From the NCBI RefSeq assembly GCF_023278565.1, contig NC_064676.1:310001-374000 (forward strand): a stretch of DNA of 64,000 nucleotides, written 5' to 3'. Below, one piece after another: positions 51,063-63,349 of the stretch. Made by a program: the position numbers and the translations under genes. The notes under the pieces are model-generated. The model did not search any database and was not told the DNA's origin. It saw only the letters and a list, made by a program, of their open reading frames with translations. Position 1 is the first letter of the stretch; the number at the start of each line of letters is the position of its first letter. The stretch is from Colletotrichum lupini (taxonomy: Eukaryota; Ascomycota; Sordariomycetes; Glomerellales; Glomerellaceae).

Positions 51063-52919
51063 CTATTGATGGAACAGGAATGCCTCCCAACCCTTCAGTA
51101 GTGTGTCCAGCCCAATCTTTTCACCCAACTCGAGCAGCAAATCATATCGTGCCGTGCTAGCCCCGGCCTCCTTGTAAGCTCTCGTCCCATCTTGGTACAC
51201 CACCCGCCCGCCGGCATCTTGAAACCGCTTCCATGGAGCTTGACCATGAACAAAGTCAACTATGTCGGTGACAAATGATTCGACGGACTTTCGCTGCTCC
51301 TCTCCAAGATGTTCCTTATAGTTTTGGAAGAGGAATGCCACGTCGAGGACATGCGTGCTGTAGCCCCTAAATGGCCCTTCCCACGGATTGGGCTCGGCAA
51401 ACTCCAACAAATAGGAGTCGCCGTGAAAGCTGTTGGCAAATGACTCTGCCGTTGCCCGAAATCCAATATCAGAGGCGAATTGCAGAACTCGGATGAAAGC
51501 CTCATCATCGTTTGTGGTGTCATTAATGTCGTATGCCTGCAGAATCTGTGCAGCAATGCCGGCATGGTGTGACAGAGCTGTGTTGATGATTTGCGTGAAC
51601 GAGGCTGCGATGTTCTCCTTTCGCTGGAAAAGACCCATAAACCCAAATATGCTCGCCTGTGTGGTTGGTTTAGTTACATTAAGCCGAGAATGTGACCGAA
51701 ATATTGATGGTACTCACATCCAAGGGGGCGTACCCGACCATGATAGCTTTACAAGATGTTGTCTTGGGAATTAGCTTCCCAGCTGACGCCGTCTCGAACG
51801 TCGGCACGAACGGGACTGTTTCTTCATCGAGAACCGGCAGGAAAGGAAGGCTTCTGCCAATCTTCGAGGAGAGCTCTTCGGGGGACGCCCTTGACAAGAT
51901 CTTGATACGTTCACTCGAACTCACATCTTCAGCTCCCAAAGCTTTTACAACGCCTTTGTACGCCTGCTCAGCCACACCGAGCTCCAGGGGTGCGAGGGAC
52001 GGCGGCGAGCCTCCCAAGATAATGAGTTGAGAGGCAAGAGCTTTCTCAGAGTATAATAGACGGCCCGCCGAGACTAGAAAAAAGTAGGAGATGCGGTCTC
52101 GGTTTCGAGACCGAAATGCCGAGGGACCGACGGATGAGACTTACTGCCACCAGCGCTTTCACCTACAACGGTCACACTCTGAGGATTTCCCCCGAATCCC
52201 GACACGTATTTTCCCACCCACTCCAAAGCCATCCTCTGATCATGATGACCTTGATTGCTTTTGAATCCTTCTTTGCGAAGCTCCTCTGATGTCAGAAATC
52301 CAGGGATTCCGAGGCGGTAACTATCAGGTTAGTTACGAAAGCTAGAACGGTTTATTTGGAGAAGATATGTTATACTTGATGTTGACGGCGATGATGGGCT
52401 TCCCAAGCTTGTTTGAATGTTGGACTATGCGCTTGGTATCATACTGAGGCCACCAGTTGGATCCCGTGCCGAACCCTCCGCCGTGAATGAAAACCAGAAC
52501 TGGCACTTGCTTTAGGTCACCAATTTCCAGGGGCGCTGTGAGATTCAGATTGAGACACTCGGTCCCCGAGAGACCGGGGAACTCGGGTATTGGGAGCGAC
52601 TTCTGAATGATCATGTGTTCATTCTTCACTCCGTCTGGGTCGGATACGGCTTGCGGACTGATAAACACGATTAACTAAGTGATTTGGTATTACAGAAAAA
52701 CATGAGGATAACACACCCGTGGCGTGTAGCGTTGAGTCCACTGCCATCGTACTGGACAAGCTTCGCATTGTCGAACCAGTGCTGTAGAGTAGCATACTTG
52801 AGGCCGAGGAACTGGATTACTCCGTCGGATGCTTTGCCCTTCACTTTCCCAATGATTGGGTGATCGAAATCTTGGGCATTTGAGACCATCTTGATTATTC
52901 GGCGCTTTTGGAAGTTCAT
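51063..52919 (-). CDS. Type-B carboxylesterase 2
   Basis: Five exons (52919-52717, 52657-52376, 52320-52145, 52073-51718, 51656-51063) give 536 aa; introns are 59, 55, 71 and 61 nt. Splicing restores the diagnostic blocks VLVFIHGGGFGTGS, NYRLGIPGF and GESAGG (Ser217). It also restores RLLYSEKALASQLI and the C-terminal EPNPWEGPFRGYSTHVLDVAFLF with the probable catalytic His441. At the acid position the alignment by eye gives Asp339 (APLDASIF) rather than Glu, a substitution tolerated in some relatives. There is no signal peptide. It is arranged head-to-tail with carboxylesterase 1 but clearly diverged from it, so this is an old duplication or independent recruitment rather than a recent tandem copy. 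Confidence 0.92.
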
Positions 52920-53771
52920 AATAGCTCGTCAAAAAGTTGATACAGATAGAGAAAATGCTCGGTTGGCCGATGACTTCAATGTGGCTAAGGTAATATACGC
53001 GCAGGAGTCAATTTGGTCGGAGATTTCAATAAAGACTTCAGAAACAGATATCCTCAACCCGGCAGCTTGAATTAGATTCTGGTTTATCGACTTAACTTCA
53101 AGCTGGTGAGCGATATTGATTCCACATCCTGAAGGCGAGCGACCGGATCACCCGGAGCGAATCCCGCGATGTATTCTGTCTTGCTGTTGAAGCTCAGGCC
53201 TGATAGCTACCCCACGTTACCCCGCATGGGATTTCGAGCAGCTTGAGAGCTCCCCCACATGCAGCTGCTGTGAGAATCGCGTCAGCAACACGTCAAGCCA
53301 TTCATCGCGCCCTGGGCATCGGCTGCTTTGCTACACGGAACGTCATGCTGGACTATTTTCCAATAAACCAGGCTTGTCAGTTCACGTTAAGCGTCATCGA
53401 AGCCTCGGAGTCGCTCGAAATGGTATCTTGAGGACTGTGGCATAGCACTCACCTCATGCCACTGATATTGACTCTAGCGCTAGTCTCATCAGTCAGTCTT
53501 GTCCAATAATGCTCTACGTACGCTTTGATACACTTTACAAGATTTAGTGGTAGTAATGAAACCGTTTCTTATCTGATGATGACGTTGTACTAGTTGCGAG
53601 GCTGGTTGGCTCGGACGGGAGAGTGCTCGTAGCAGGGAAGCTCTGCGGAGATATCATGCCCGCACAAGGTTTTTCATTGGTTTCTTGATGACTGATCACA
53701 CACCTGCGGGACGGTATAGGTTTGATATACCTCCCCACGTATAGTACAATGCAGATCGCGCCTTCTATGCA
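52920..53771. other. Intergenic, promoter of carboxylesterase 2
   Basis: Between the transcription-factor stop and the carboxylesterase 2 start. No gene is seen. Confidence 0.5.
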
Positions 53772-55996
53772 CTAGTTCTGTGGTTGACATGCAGGCCCAG
53801 CAGCCTCCATCTCTCGCTCGTATGCCCGTGCCAATCGCTCTAGAACATCGCCCATCCTGACTGTGATACCCCATACCCATACCTAGCGACACATCGTCAG
53901 TTATCAAGTGCTAAAGAAGATAATCACTGGAGTCAGTAACTTACGTCTTGAAGGAATAGACTGCAAGTTTTAGCTAAGCCTGCAGCGAGGGATGTGCTCT
54001 CATCTGTGTCATAGTCCGATTCCTCGAGTACGTCCTTGATCTTCATGAGCAGGCCTAGTTCAGCTGCACTGGGCTCGATGCCCCTTCTCCTGTCTAATTC
54101 GATCGCGTGAGCCCATTTCGTGGTGAATAGTACTATTCAATGTTAGTTGAGCATAGTTCACAGTCTTTCACCTGCGGAGTAGTACTTACCATTGTCCCAA
54201 GCTGCAACCGCATGCTCTACGCTCCATCTGAAAGCAGCTGTCTTACGTATGAGCATGTGGCCCATCTTCACTGGTAGCTGGATACCCTCCAGCGTCTTCT
54301 CGATGACCTTCACGCAGTCGATGTTCCTCTCTAGCTTCGTGTTCGCGAACGTGGTGACGTTGCTGTTAATGGTGCTTGGGTCTTCAGCGAGAAGACAGAG
54401 ACGATCGAAACTCTTAGTGTTATCAAAGAGCCGGATGTAGGCGGCTCTAAGGATCGCATGTGAGCTGAAACATAGCGACGTGATGTCGTTGTCGTCCATA
54501 TCCTCAAGCTGACCTTCTCGAGTTTGCTTCAGTAGCCCGTGACACCTGTCTAGAGAGATCAAGGCATTTGAGAGAAGAGAGCTCCCTAGAGAGGAAGTCC
54601 CAGTTATTGAACCAAAGGAGAAAATCGCTGAGGTTTCCGAAAGTTGGGAGAGTTGCCAGGTGTGTATGAGGATAGCATGTACCAGGATGAGCGCAGAGAA
54701 TGGTGAGATGTTGTATGATTCGAAACTGGAATCATCGGTGTTCTCGGCTAAAACATCTTTCAGAATGTCCTTGGTGGTTCTTGAGTTCTTCTTTCTGTAA
54801 GCGGCTCGCAGTTCTCGCCACTCATTGGCTGTTAACGCATTCCAGAGGTTCTCGTCATGGAAGTACTCAATTTCTAGATCTTGACTGGCATTGAAGGCAG
54901 GACTGAGGCCGTAGATGATGATGTTGACCGTGTTTGTCACATAAATGGCACCAAGGAGTCTCTTCCATGATTCGCGTTGCACCCAGTCTGCCCATGTTGA
55001 ACTCAGGAGGTCCGCGTTATCTTGTTGCAGCTGACGCCGCATCTTTGCGTACAACTATCAATATGTAAGTATTGACTCTGGCCTCTCTATTACATGTTAA
55101 AGCAACACTGAAATATGGGCTGGAACCTACTAAAGTGTAATGACTACACTCCCCTATAGACTGGGCCGCCAAGTCTTTGTCGCCACTGAATGTCGCGAAG
55201 AACGTTAAGAGAAACTTCGTTTGCATAACCCAGAGTGGACAATCCCTCGTGAGGATCTACAGGGGACACAATCATTAGCTCTGAAGTTCGCCTTGAATAT
55301 AAGATCAAAGAAGGAGTAACTCACTGGCTCAATCAGCCTCAGCGGAAGATCCCAAAGACGCCGGGCTCGACGGCGATCTAAGCGATAGAGAGCCCCAATA
55401 CTGCACATAGCCAGTATCAGGGGGCTAGGAATGTCACCATGCGAAATAGTCTGGAGGTGAACCAGGGGCAAGTGGCAATGAAAGCACTCCACGTAACTGG
55501 AGAGAAAGCTCTGACAAGCCTTCAACGGAGGGATGTCCTTGGATATATCAGGTCCAGTAAGTCTCTTATTCACGTCTCTGCAAATTGAGTCATGCATGGG
55601 CTTGTCCATGGTAAGACTTGGCTTCGTACATCGCTTATTCTCAAGCAGACGTGGAAGATTGCGCCCGATAGCGGCTGGGGATGTAGACTTCAAGGTTTCT
55701 GACCAAGTCTCTTTATCTGCGTGATGAAGACTCCTCTCAAAGGAGCATGACTTCTCTGGAGGGCTGGCAGTCGAGTTATTCGAAGCCTCAAGGCCAGTGC
55801 CTGTGTTCGATAATCCCATCCAATCTGGAGCGTCGAGAAAACCAAAGTCATGTGCGAAGTCAAACGGCTCCTCAGATATAGGCAATACCGACTGTGAAAT
55901 TGGATCTGCAAGAAAAGAGTCCAAGGAGCCGAGAGCTGAGCCATTTTCTGGCAGCGAAGGGTGCCCGTTTGGCACATGACCCCTATTTGCGGTTCC

Positions 55997-56198
55997 TGTC
56001 GGATTGGAAGTCCAATTCGACCGCGGCATACAGCCGACTGCGCAGGGGCCAATTGGGGGCCCTATTTACGATTATCGTAGCCAGCCTAACCTACGGTTAG
56101 AACCTCCTTTTTACACCTACGTAGATATTTATATAGTTTAATTAATCTCTTCGTTAACTACAGTTCGAACTAACTACCCTATAATAGGGATACTAATA
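55997..56198 (+). repeat. Left (5') LTR of copia element
   Basis: 202 bp. It begins TGTCGGATTGGAAGTCC and ends GGGATACTAATA, the terminal CA mutated to TA. It differs from the right LTR at about two dozen positions, all C/T or G/A transitions. Confidence 0.95.
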
Positions 56199-59100
56199 CT
56201 AATTAATAATTAAATTCTATTATTATAGATTAGTAAAGTATCTCGTTATATAGAAAAGACGACCTCTTAATACTATATAGGATAGGAGATTCGTACTAAT
56301 TAACCTTATAGAAGTAGACGAAAAAGGAGGCGATTCTTAAATACCGTACGAAATTAAGTAATCGTAGCCCTTTATTACCTACGAGAGGTCGACGTTTACT
56401 ACGTTAAACTACGTTAATTAATAGAACTACTTGAGTAACTAGCCTTTTACCGTCGCCCTAAGTAGCTTTTTTACTAAACGACTTTTTTACGGCCGGCCTG
56501 CGATTAGAAATTAACTAGTTAAATTAATAAAAATATAGTATAAAAGAGCACCGCGCGATTAAAAAAAAGGATTCCTAAATATAAATATTCTTATTTAGTA
56601 ATAAAAGTAACCCTATAGGAGTTATTAAGCTAAGAGATTTATAGTATATAAGAAAGTTTATTATTACGAGGATTTTACGGGTACGACCTTAAGCCCGCGA
56701 TTTAAATAATCTTTTTATAGCTCCTTTAACTACCCCCTGGGTATTACTTAGGAATATAATATAGGGGACGGTTTAATAAAAGAGGAGGGGATTTAGAGGT
56801 CTTAATAATATTAAGTTAAGAATATTACGGATTTTAGAGATTAACTTAAGAAGAAGACGGCTACTCTAAAGTAGTCCTACGATTTCCCGCTAGAGTTATT
56901 ATTAGCCTAAGAAAAGGCTAAAAAGACGAGGATCTAAGGGGAAAAAAAAAGAATTTTTTAGAGGGCCGCTTAAAGGCTTCTTTTTATACTAACTCCCGGT
57001 ATAAAATTACTAATTTTAAAAAATTAACTAAGTAATAAAAGGGATCGCTAGTAAACGATAATTACTTAACCGTAATTAAGTTACGAAAAAAACTACTTAA
57101 AAGATATAAAATAGGGTACCGAGAGGCTATAAAAAATAAGATCTCTAAGGTATCTAACCCTACTGCGTATAAGTAATAAGTGGGCATTTTTAATAAGTCC
57201 TTAAAATATACGATTTTATAAGAAGGAGGGCTTAACTTCGTTAACTATACTTAACGGCCTATACGGTTCTTAATAGCCTATATAGCTCTTTTATAAGCTG
57301 CCTAGCGTCTATTTTTAACTATTCTTATAGAATACTACCTTAAAAGAGGTAGGTTAAAGAAAGAAGCTATTTAGAAATTATAAAGAGCACGAGGCTTAGG
57401 AGGTTAGAAGTATACGGGATAGCAGAAATCGGTAACTAATAAAAATCCTAAGACTAATTACTATATCTTTTTATAGTAATATAAACGTCTACTACTACTA
57501 TTATAAAAAGGAATTATTAAAACCTATTTTTTATACTAAATAAAAAAGAAGATCTTAATAAGTACGATAGCTAGCGATTTAAAAAGGTAGTAGTAATCGC
57601 TAGAAATAATAAAAATAAGAGTAGTAGCGAGATAGTAAGAAAAAGCGAGAATTTCCTAGACCTTAATAAATTCGTTAAGTAATAAAAGCATAGATTTATT
57701 ATAACTAGCGCGCGGATTAAATATATCCTTATTAAAATTAAATACGTTAGTAACTACTAATACGGGTATAAGCTAGAGTACGACCCTTAGTAAGTTAGGG
57801 TAAGAAAAAAGAGGACGAAACCCGATCTTAAATAGAATCCTAATCCCTTATAAGTAAGTAAATATTAACCCGGACTATTAGGGGACGTAGATATATAGAA
57901 TCATAGATTAGCTTAATAATAAGTAAATTAATACGGTATTAATCTATTTAACTAAGGTTTATAAGAAAAAGGGGCTATAAGGGTAACCCCTATTTTATAA
58001 AATTATAAACGACCTTAGCTATTAACTAGATAAATAGTTCGTAAGTATAAGCCTAGGAATTATAAAAGTTATTAATAGATTCCTCTACGAGCGAGGGGTA
58101 TTACTAGCGCAATTATAATTATAAGAGCTATACGAAATACTAATAGTAATAATTATAGAGAAGGAATTCGTACTATAGAATTAGGTATAAGTCGATAGAG
58201 TGTATAATCGCTTTAATAAATTTAAAAAAAAGGTAAACGACCTAGATTTCTTTTTTATAATTACTAATAGAAATTTATTATCATAAAAGGATATACCGGG
58301 GTAAAATATAGTACTAGAAATACGATAATTAATAATTCCGCTTATTTCGATTTATAATTTATTACCGCTACTAACGTAAAATTCGGTACTAATTAGCTAA
58401 TAAAAAAGGAGGTAGACGACCCGAAGTTATTAATAATACGTAGCGACGTAAGGATCGTATATAAAGACCGAAAATTTAGTAATAAATACGAAGTAATTTA
58501 TAAACCTTAAAAAGATCTTTTTAAAAGAGAAATTATATTCTAGGGAGAAGTATAAGGTTTTATAAAAAACCTTAACGATGTTTTATAATTATTATAAAAA
58601 AGTTAGAATTAGGGAATACTAGTACTATTCGGTAATTAATATCGTACTTATAAATAAAGCCTCTAATTATTATTACGAAGTAGTACGTAATTTTAATTAA
58701 AACGACTTTCTTAGTATAATTAACGTAATCCGAAGCCGCTTCGAGACTTATAATAAAAACTTAGAGCTCCTATTTAAATTACGAGCGATTTTTTTTATAT
58801 TTATAGTTAGGATAATAGAGGGTAAATTATGAGTAAAGATTTTTAAAGAGCTTATTAATCGAATCGATAAGCTAGTAAAAACCTAGCTAAATAAGAGGAT
58901 AAATAAGCGAAAAGTTAGATATTTTTATACTATAGTTTAGCGTATACTAAAAATAAAAATTACCTTATACTAAGTATTTAAAAACTACGAAACGCTCTAC
59001 TCGAGGCTAAGATTTAGTTTTAATATTAAAGCGAGAATGCCGCGCTAAACCTATTTTTAAGTATACGACGGCCCTTATTAATAATATTAGGTCGATTAAA

Positions 59101-61897
59101 TATATAATAAAAAAAGAAAAGAGGCTAGATACGGTAATCGCTAGTAAAAAGGCTTAGATTCGTTAAATAAGTAGAGATTTAATTTATAAGTAGGGTAATA
59201 AAAAAAGTAATATTATATTTATAAAAAGGATAGATATTAGTTAAGTAACTACTCCGAAGAAGAGCGTACTAAATTATATAAATAGTATAAAAAGTTAAGG
59301 GTAGTAAATAATAAAACTAACCCTCGTCGGTTTAACTAATTTCTTATTATATATAAGGGCAGATCTAGGGGTATAGAACTTAGTAACGGTAGCTAAAGTG
59401 GTGGCCTAAAGTATATACCCCCTATAAGAGATTCGGAAAATAAGGAAGATCTTACCCCCTATACTAACGAATTAGATTATAACGAAATCGACGATATTAA
59501 CTACTCTTTTTTTACCCCGTTAGCCTCTAAAAAATATACGAAACTAAACGAATAGAAGGTAATAAAAGCTTTTAATAAGTAGGCTTTTATTTATAGATAA
59601 TAAGGGAAGGTCCTTTAGATAATAAATATAGAGGCGGCTAAAAGAGCGAATCTAATAGGGCTAAAGCCTATTTTTTTAATAATTAAGGAGAAGACGCTCT
59701 CTTTTTTAATATCTAAAGAAAAAGAATATAGTACTAAGCATATCTAGGGGTAGCTAGAGGGGTCCTTTTTATATTACTTAAATCTTTCGAATACTAAGCT
59801 CGTATAGGTATTTTATATAAGTAAAAAGTACGGCTTAGACGATTTTTATAAAATTATCCTAGATATTAGGGTATTATAATAGTTAATTAAAAAAAAAGGG
59901 TAATTCTAAGCGCTATAAAAAATCGCGCTAATAATATTTAATATATTAATAGCGGGTATTATAAAGATTAGTTTCGGCCTAAGTAAGGAAATCGTCGCCC
60001 TAAGTATAATAAAAGTAAAGACGCACTTCGGAATAATAACTTTTTATATTTTACTTATTAATACCCCATTTCTCCTATATTTAAAAAATATAGATCAACT
60101 AGGTATTATATTTAATAATACGAAAAATAGAATTTTTAGTCGTAAGTACTTCGAAATAGTCGAACGATAATAGGGGTATACGTTTATAAAGCTTATTAAC
60201 GATACGAAGTTAATTAATTACTTAATAAAAAGTAAGCTTAGAAAACTATACTAGAGATTTGGGTACCCGTTAGTTACGAGGCTATATAACTTCCTAAAGT
60301 AATTAGGTAATAATAATATCAAAATAGAGGTGTTAGAGTAGTTAATAAAAGTATATTATTAATACTAAATAAATGCGCAGAGCCTACGCAGATTTAAGTT
60401 TAAATTGCGTAATAAGCTTAACTTTAACTAGGAAATCGTTATTAATATTTTCTATTTAAATAGTTAGCTAGTATTATATATAATTAACGTAGTTATATCC
60501 TTTTAGGTAGGGTAATTCCTCTAGGATTTATAAATAAAAATAGTAAAGGTAGCCCTATAAAAAAGCTAAATCGATATATATTAGGGACCGCTAGATAGTA
60601 TTAGAACCGACGCTAGTACTAGTTTTAAGTTAGCAGAATTTAGGGATAATACGACGGCTTATAGTATATAGTTAAAAATCGTACTTATTAAAGCGTACTA
60701 TAATATTAAAAAAATAAAAAGGGCATACTAGGAATTAAAAAGGGCGTTTAGAATTATTAAAAAAAAAAATCCGGATTTTACTAACGACGAATACCTCTAG
60801 ATAGTACTTAAATATTATAACGATATAATAGGGCCTAACGGACTTATACTAATACTATTAATATTTAGAGTATATTTAAGAACGACCTTAGCCTCGCTAC
60901 TATTACTAGGCGTAAGCTAACGAGCCCGAGTAATTAAAAAAGTAATATAAATACTGCGCGAGGTAAGTATAAAAAGGCAAGTTAACGAGGTAATTACTAT
61001 ATATAATAGGCCTAATATAGGGGATAATCTAAATATGCTACTAAATTTGGATATATAAGTATAGTACGAAATTACTTAATAGTGGGCTAAGCTATATAAG
61101 TTAATTTCTATTAACGAGCGCTCTTATATAGTCGTAAGAGATCGTAACTAGCTACTCGAAGTATTAATTATAGTAGTTAGACCGTACTATATAAACCCTA
61201 ATAAGGTGATTTTTAACTTATAAAAAAAAAAGAGCTAGGGGAAACTATATAACCCGCGGTAGAGGTATAAGAAATTATCCTTAATAAAATCGTTATAATA
61301 GTACTAATAGACGACAAAAAAGAGGAAATTACTAAAAGGGTACTAATACTACTAATAAGACGTCGTAGAAAACTACGATAGTAAGCCCTAACGCGGTAAT
61401 TTATTACTAATAACGAAGTAATTAATACCTTTTATATAAAAAAAAAAAGCCGATTTCGAGCTAGTAGTTAAACTACGTAAAGAAGGCGTAATTATAATTA
61501 TTAGAAAACTATATAAGGGATTAGATCTTATTAAAATAGATACTCTTCGTAATGAAGAGGTCTATCGATTTATCCTATACGACTTAAAAAAAATATATAA
61601 ACCTTCGCATATTTAAATTACGAATAATTCGTAAGATTAAAGGGAAAAAAATACCCTAGTTATATAAAAAGTTTAGATACGTAATTTAAGGGTATAGCGA
61701 TGTTAAAAAGGCGACGCTACTTATATAATTACTTACTATATAGCGCTATAGCTAACGATTAATAATAGTACTAATAGTATCGCTATAAAAGAAGGGATAT
61801 AAGATTTAGAGCTATAATATTACTTAGGCCTATACTTAATCGGCTACAGGGCTTATAAAGAAAATCCTAGCCTATTTACCGAAAGAAATAGTTAGTA

Positions 61898-62340
61898 AGT
61901 ACTAGAAGGTACGATTATTAAAGTGCTTAAGCTATTATATAGGCTCGTAGAATCGGGTACTTATTAGTAAGCTACTTACTACGATTTTTATATTAATTAA
62001 TTATTAATAATTACCTTTATATATAACCCGTGCTTATTAGTTACGGAGTACGAAGGTGACTAATTTAGGATTATCGGAATATAAATTAATGATATATTAG
62101 GCCTATCCGATATTAACTTTATAAAAAAAGAGGATAAGGAGCTTTAGAAAGCGGGCTTCGTAATAAAGCTAAAAGAGGTCCTTATAATAAATACCCCCTT
62201 AGTATTTAACGGCAGGATTCTTATAATTAAAAAGGAAACTATCGTTTTTTAATAAAAGGGGTAAAGTAAGAAGATTAACCTTATTAATCTAAATATAACT
62301 AATATTAAGAAGTAGTATAAAACTAAGCTTGCGCGAGGGG
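61898..62340 (+). pseudogene. Copia reverse transcriptase relic
   Basis: Translation with many stops still reads as Ty1/copia RT: LLYRLVESGT, then ATYYDF, YNPCLLVTEYEGD, FRIIGI and INDIL, where active copies have an Asp-Asp pair. The changes fit G-to-A and C-to-T mutation. Confidence 0.8.
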
Positions 62341-62786
62341 TATATATTATAAATATTTATTAGCCTAAGGCGACTTTTAATTATACTAGGGTAGTGTAAG
62401 CTATAGATCTAACTAAACGAGACGTCGAGGTACTTAATAAGTAACTTAAATAATAGTAAACGAATCTCAATCGAGGTCTCGTTTACTACCTAATCGACTT
62501 TACGATTAGTAAGCTCTACGTCTTCGTTAATAGGTTATTTACGAATAATAACGACCTTATTTCGTAATTAGGGTATATTATTATCCTAGCTAACGAGAGT
62601 ATAGGCGAGAGCGAATTTACTATATACGGTAATATAATCTACTACTTATTAACTAAAAATAAATAAGTAATAAGAAGTATATTAGCGTTAGAGGTATATA
62701 GTATAATTAACGGCGTTAACCTCTTTTACGTAATTTTAACGACGCTAAAGAAGATTACTAATTAAATTAGCCTTTTACTTATTCTA

Positions 62787-63030
62787 ACGGTTATTTATAC
62801 CGATTCTTACTTACTATACGAATATTTCGTTAAATTAAAAACGACGAAAAAAAAGAGGCTTATAATCGATATTATAGCCCTTAGGTAATCGTATAAAAGG
62901 CGCGAGATACTCGAAATCCGTTAGATTAATAATAAAAATAACCTCGTAAACGCTTTTATAAAAATAATACTAAATAAGGGATTAGAGTAATTCGTAAGTA
63001 GTAGAAAAGTCATTATACGAATAGAGGGAT
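62787..63030 (+). pseudogene. Copia RNase H relic
   Basis: The segment has TDSYLLYEYFVKLKTTKKKR, a mutated form of the TDSxSLYDxLVKLGTTxEKR motif common in fungal copia RNase H. REILEIR and NNLVNAFIK, corresponding to the usual NPADAxTK, follow. Confidence 0.8.
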
Positions 63031-63147
63031 AAGTTATATAAAAAGAGTAGAGAAAAAGGGGAAAAAGAGACGACTTAGTAAACGGGCCCGAGGTTAAATT
63101 ATATCTCTAATTATAGTAGTTAAATCGAAAAAAAAAAAAAAAGTTAG

Positions 63148-63349
63148 TATTAGATTAGAAATCTAATTTAACCGCGGTATATAGCCGACTACGCAGGGGC
63201 TAATTAGGGGCCCTATTTACGATTATTATAGCTAGCCTAACCTACGGTTAGAACCTCCTTTTTATACCTACGCAAATATTTATATAGTTTAATTAATCTC
63301 TTCGTCAACTACGGTTCGAACTAACTACCCTGTAATAGGGATACTAACA
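63148..63349 (+). repeat. Right (3') LTR of copia element
   Basis: 202 bp. Its start is mutated from TG to TA, and its end keeps the canonical ACA. It is immediately followed by the target duplication GTTCC at 63350-63354. Confidence 0.95.

Larger units (their letters stand above)
55997..63349 (+). mobile_element. Ty1/copia LTR retrotransposon, RIP-inactivated
   Basis: 7,353 bp with 202 bp LTRs and a perfect 5 bp target duplication GTTCC (55992-55996 and 63350-63354). The interior is TA-saturated and depleted of CA/TG, so every frame is broken by RIP-type stops. The plus-strand translation still shows Ty1/copia reverse transcriptase at about 61898-62340 (KLLYRLVESGTY..., YNPCLLVTEYEGD). RNase H is recognisable at about 62787-63030 (YTDSYLLYEYFVKLKTTKKK, RREILEI). 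This fits copia domain order with integrase upstream of RT. An A-rich tract at 63126-63142 just before the right LTR is the likely polypurine tract and confirms plus orientation. It is opposite in direction to the host gene. Confidence 0.95.
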
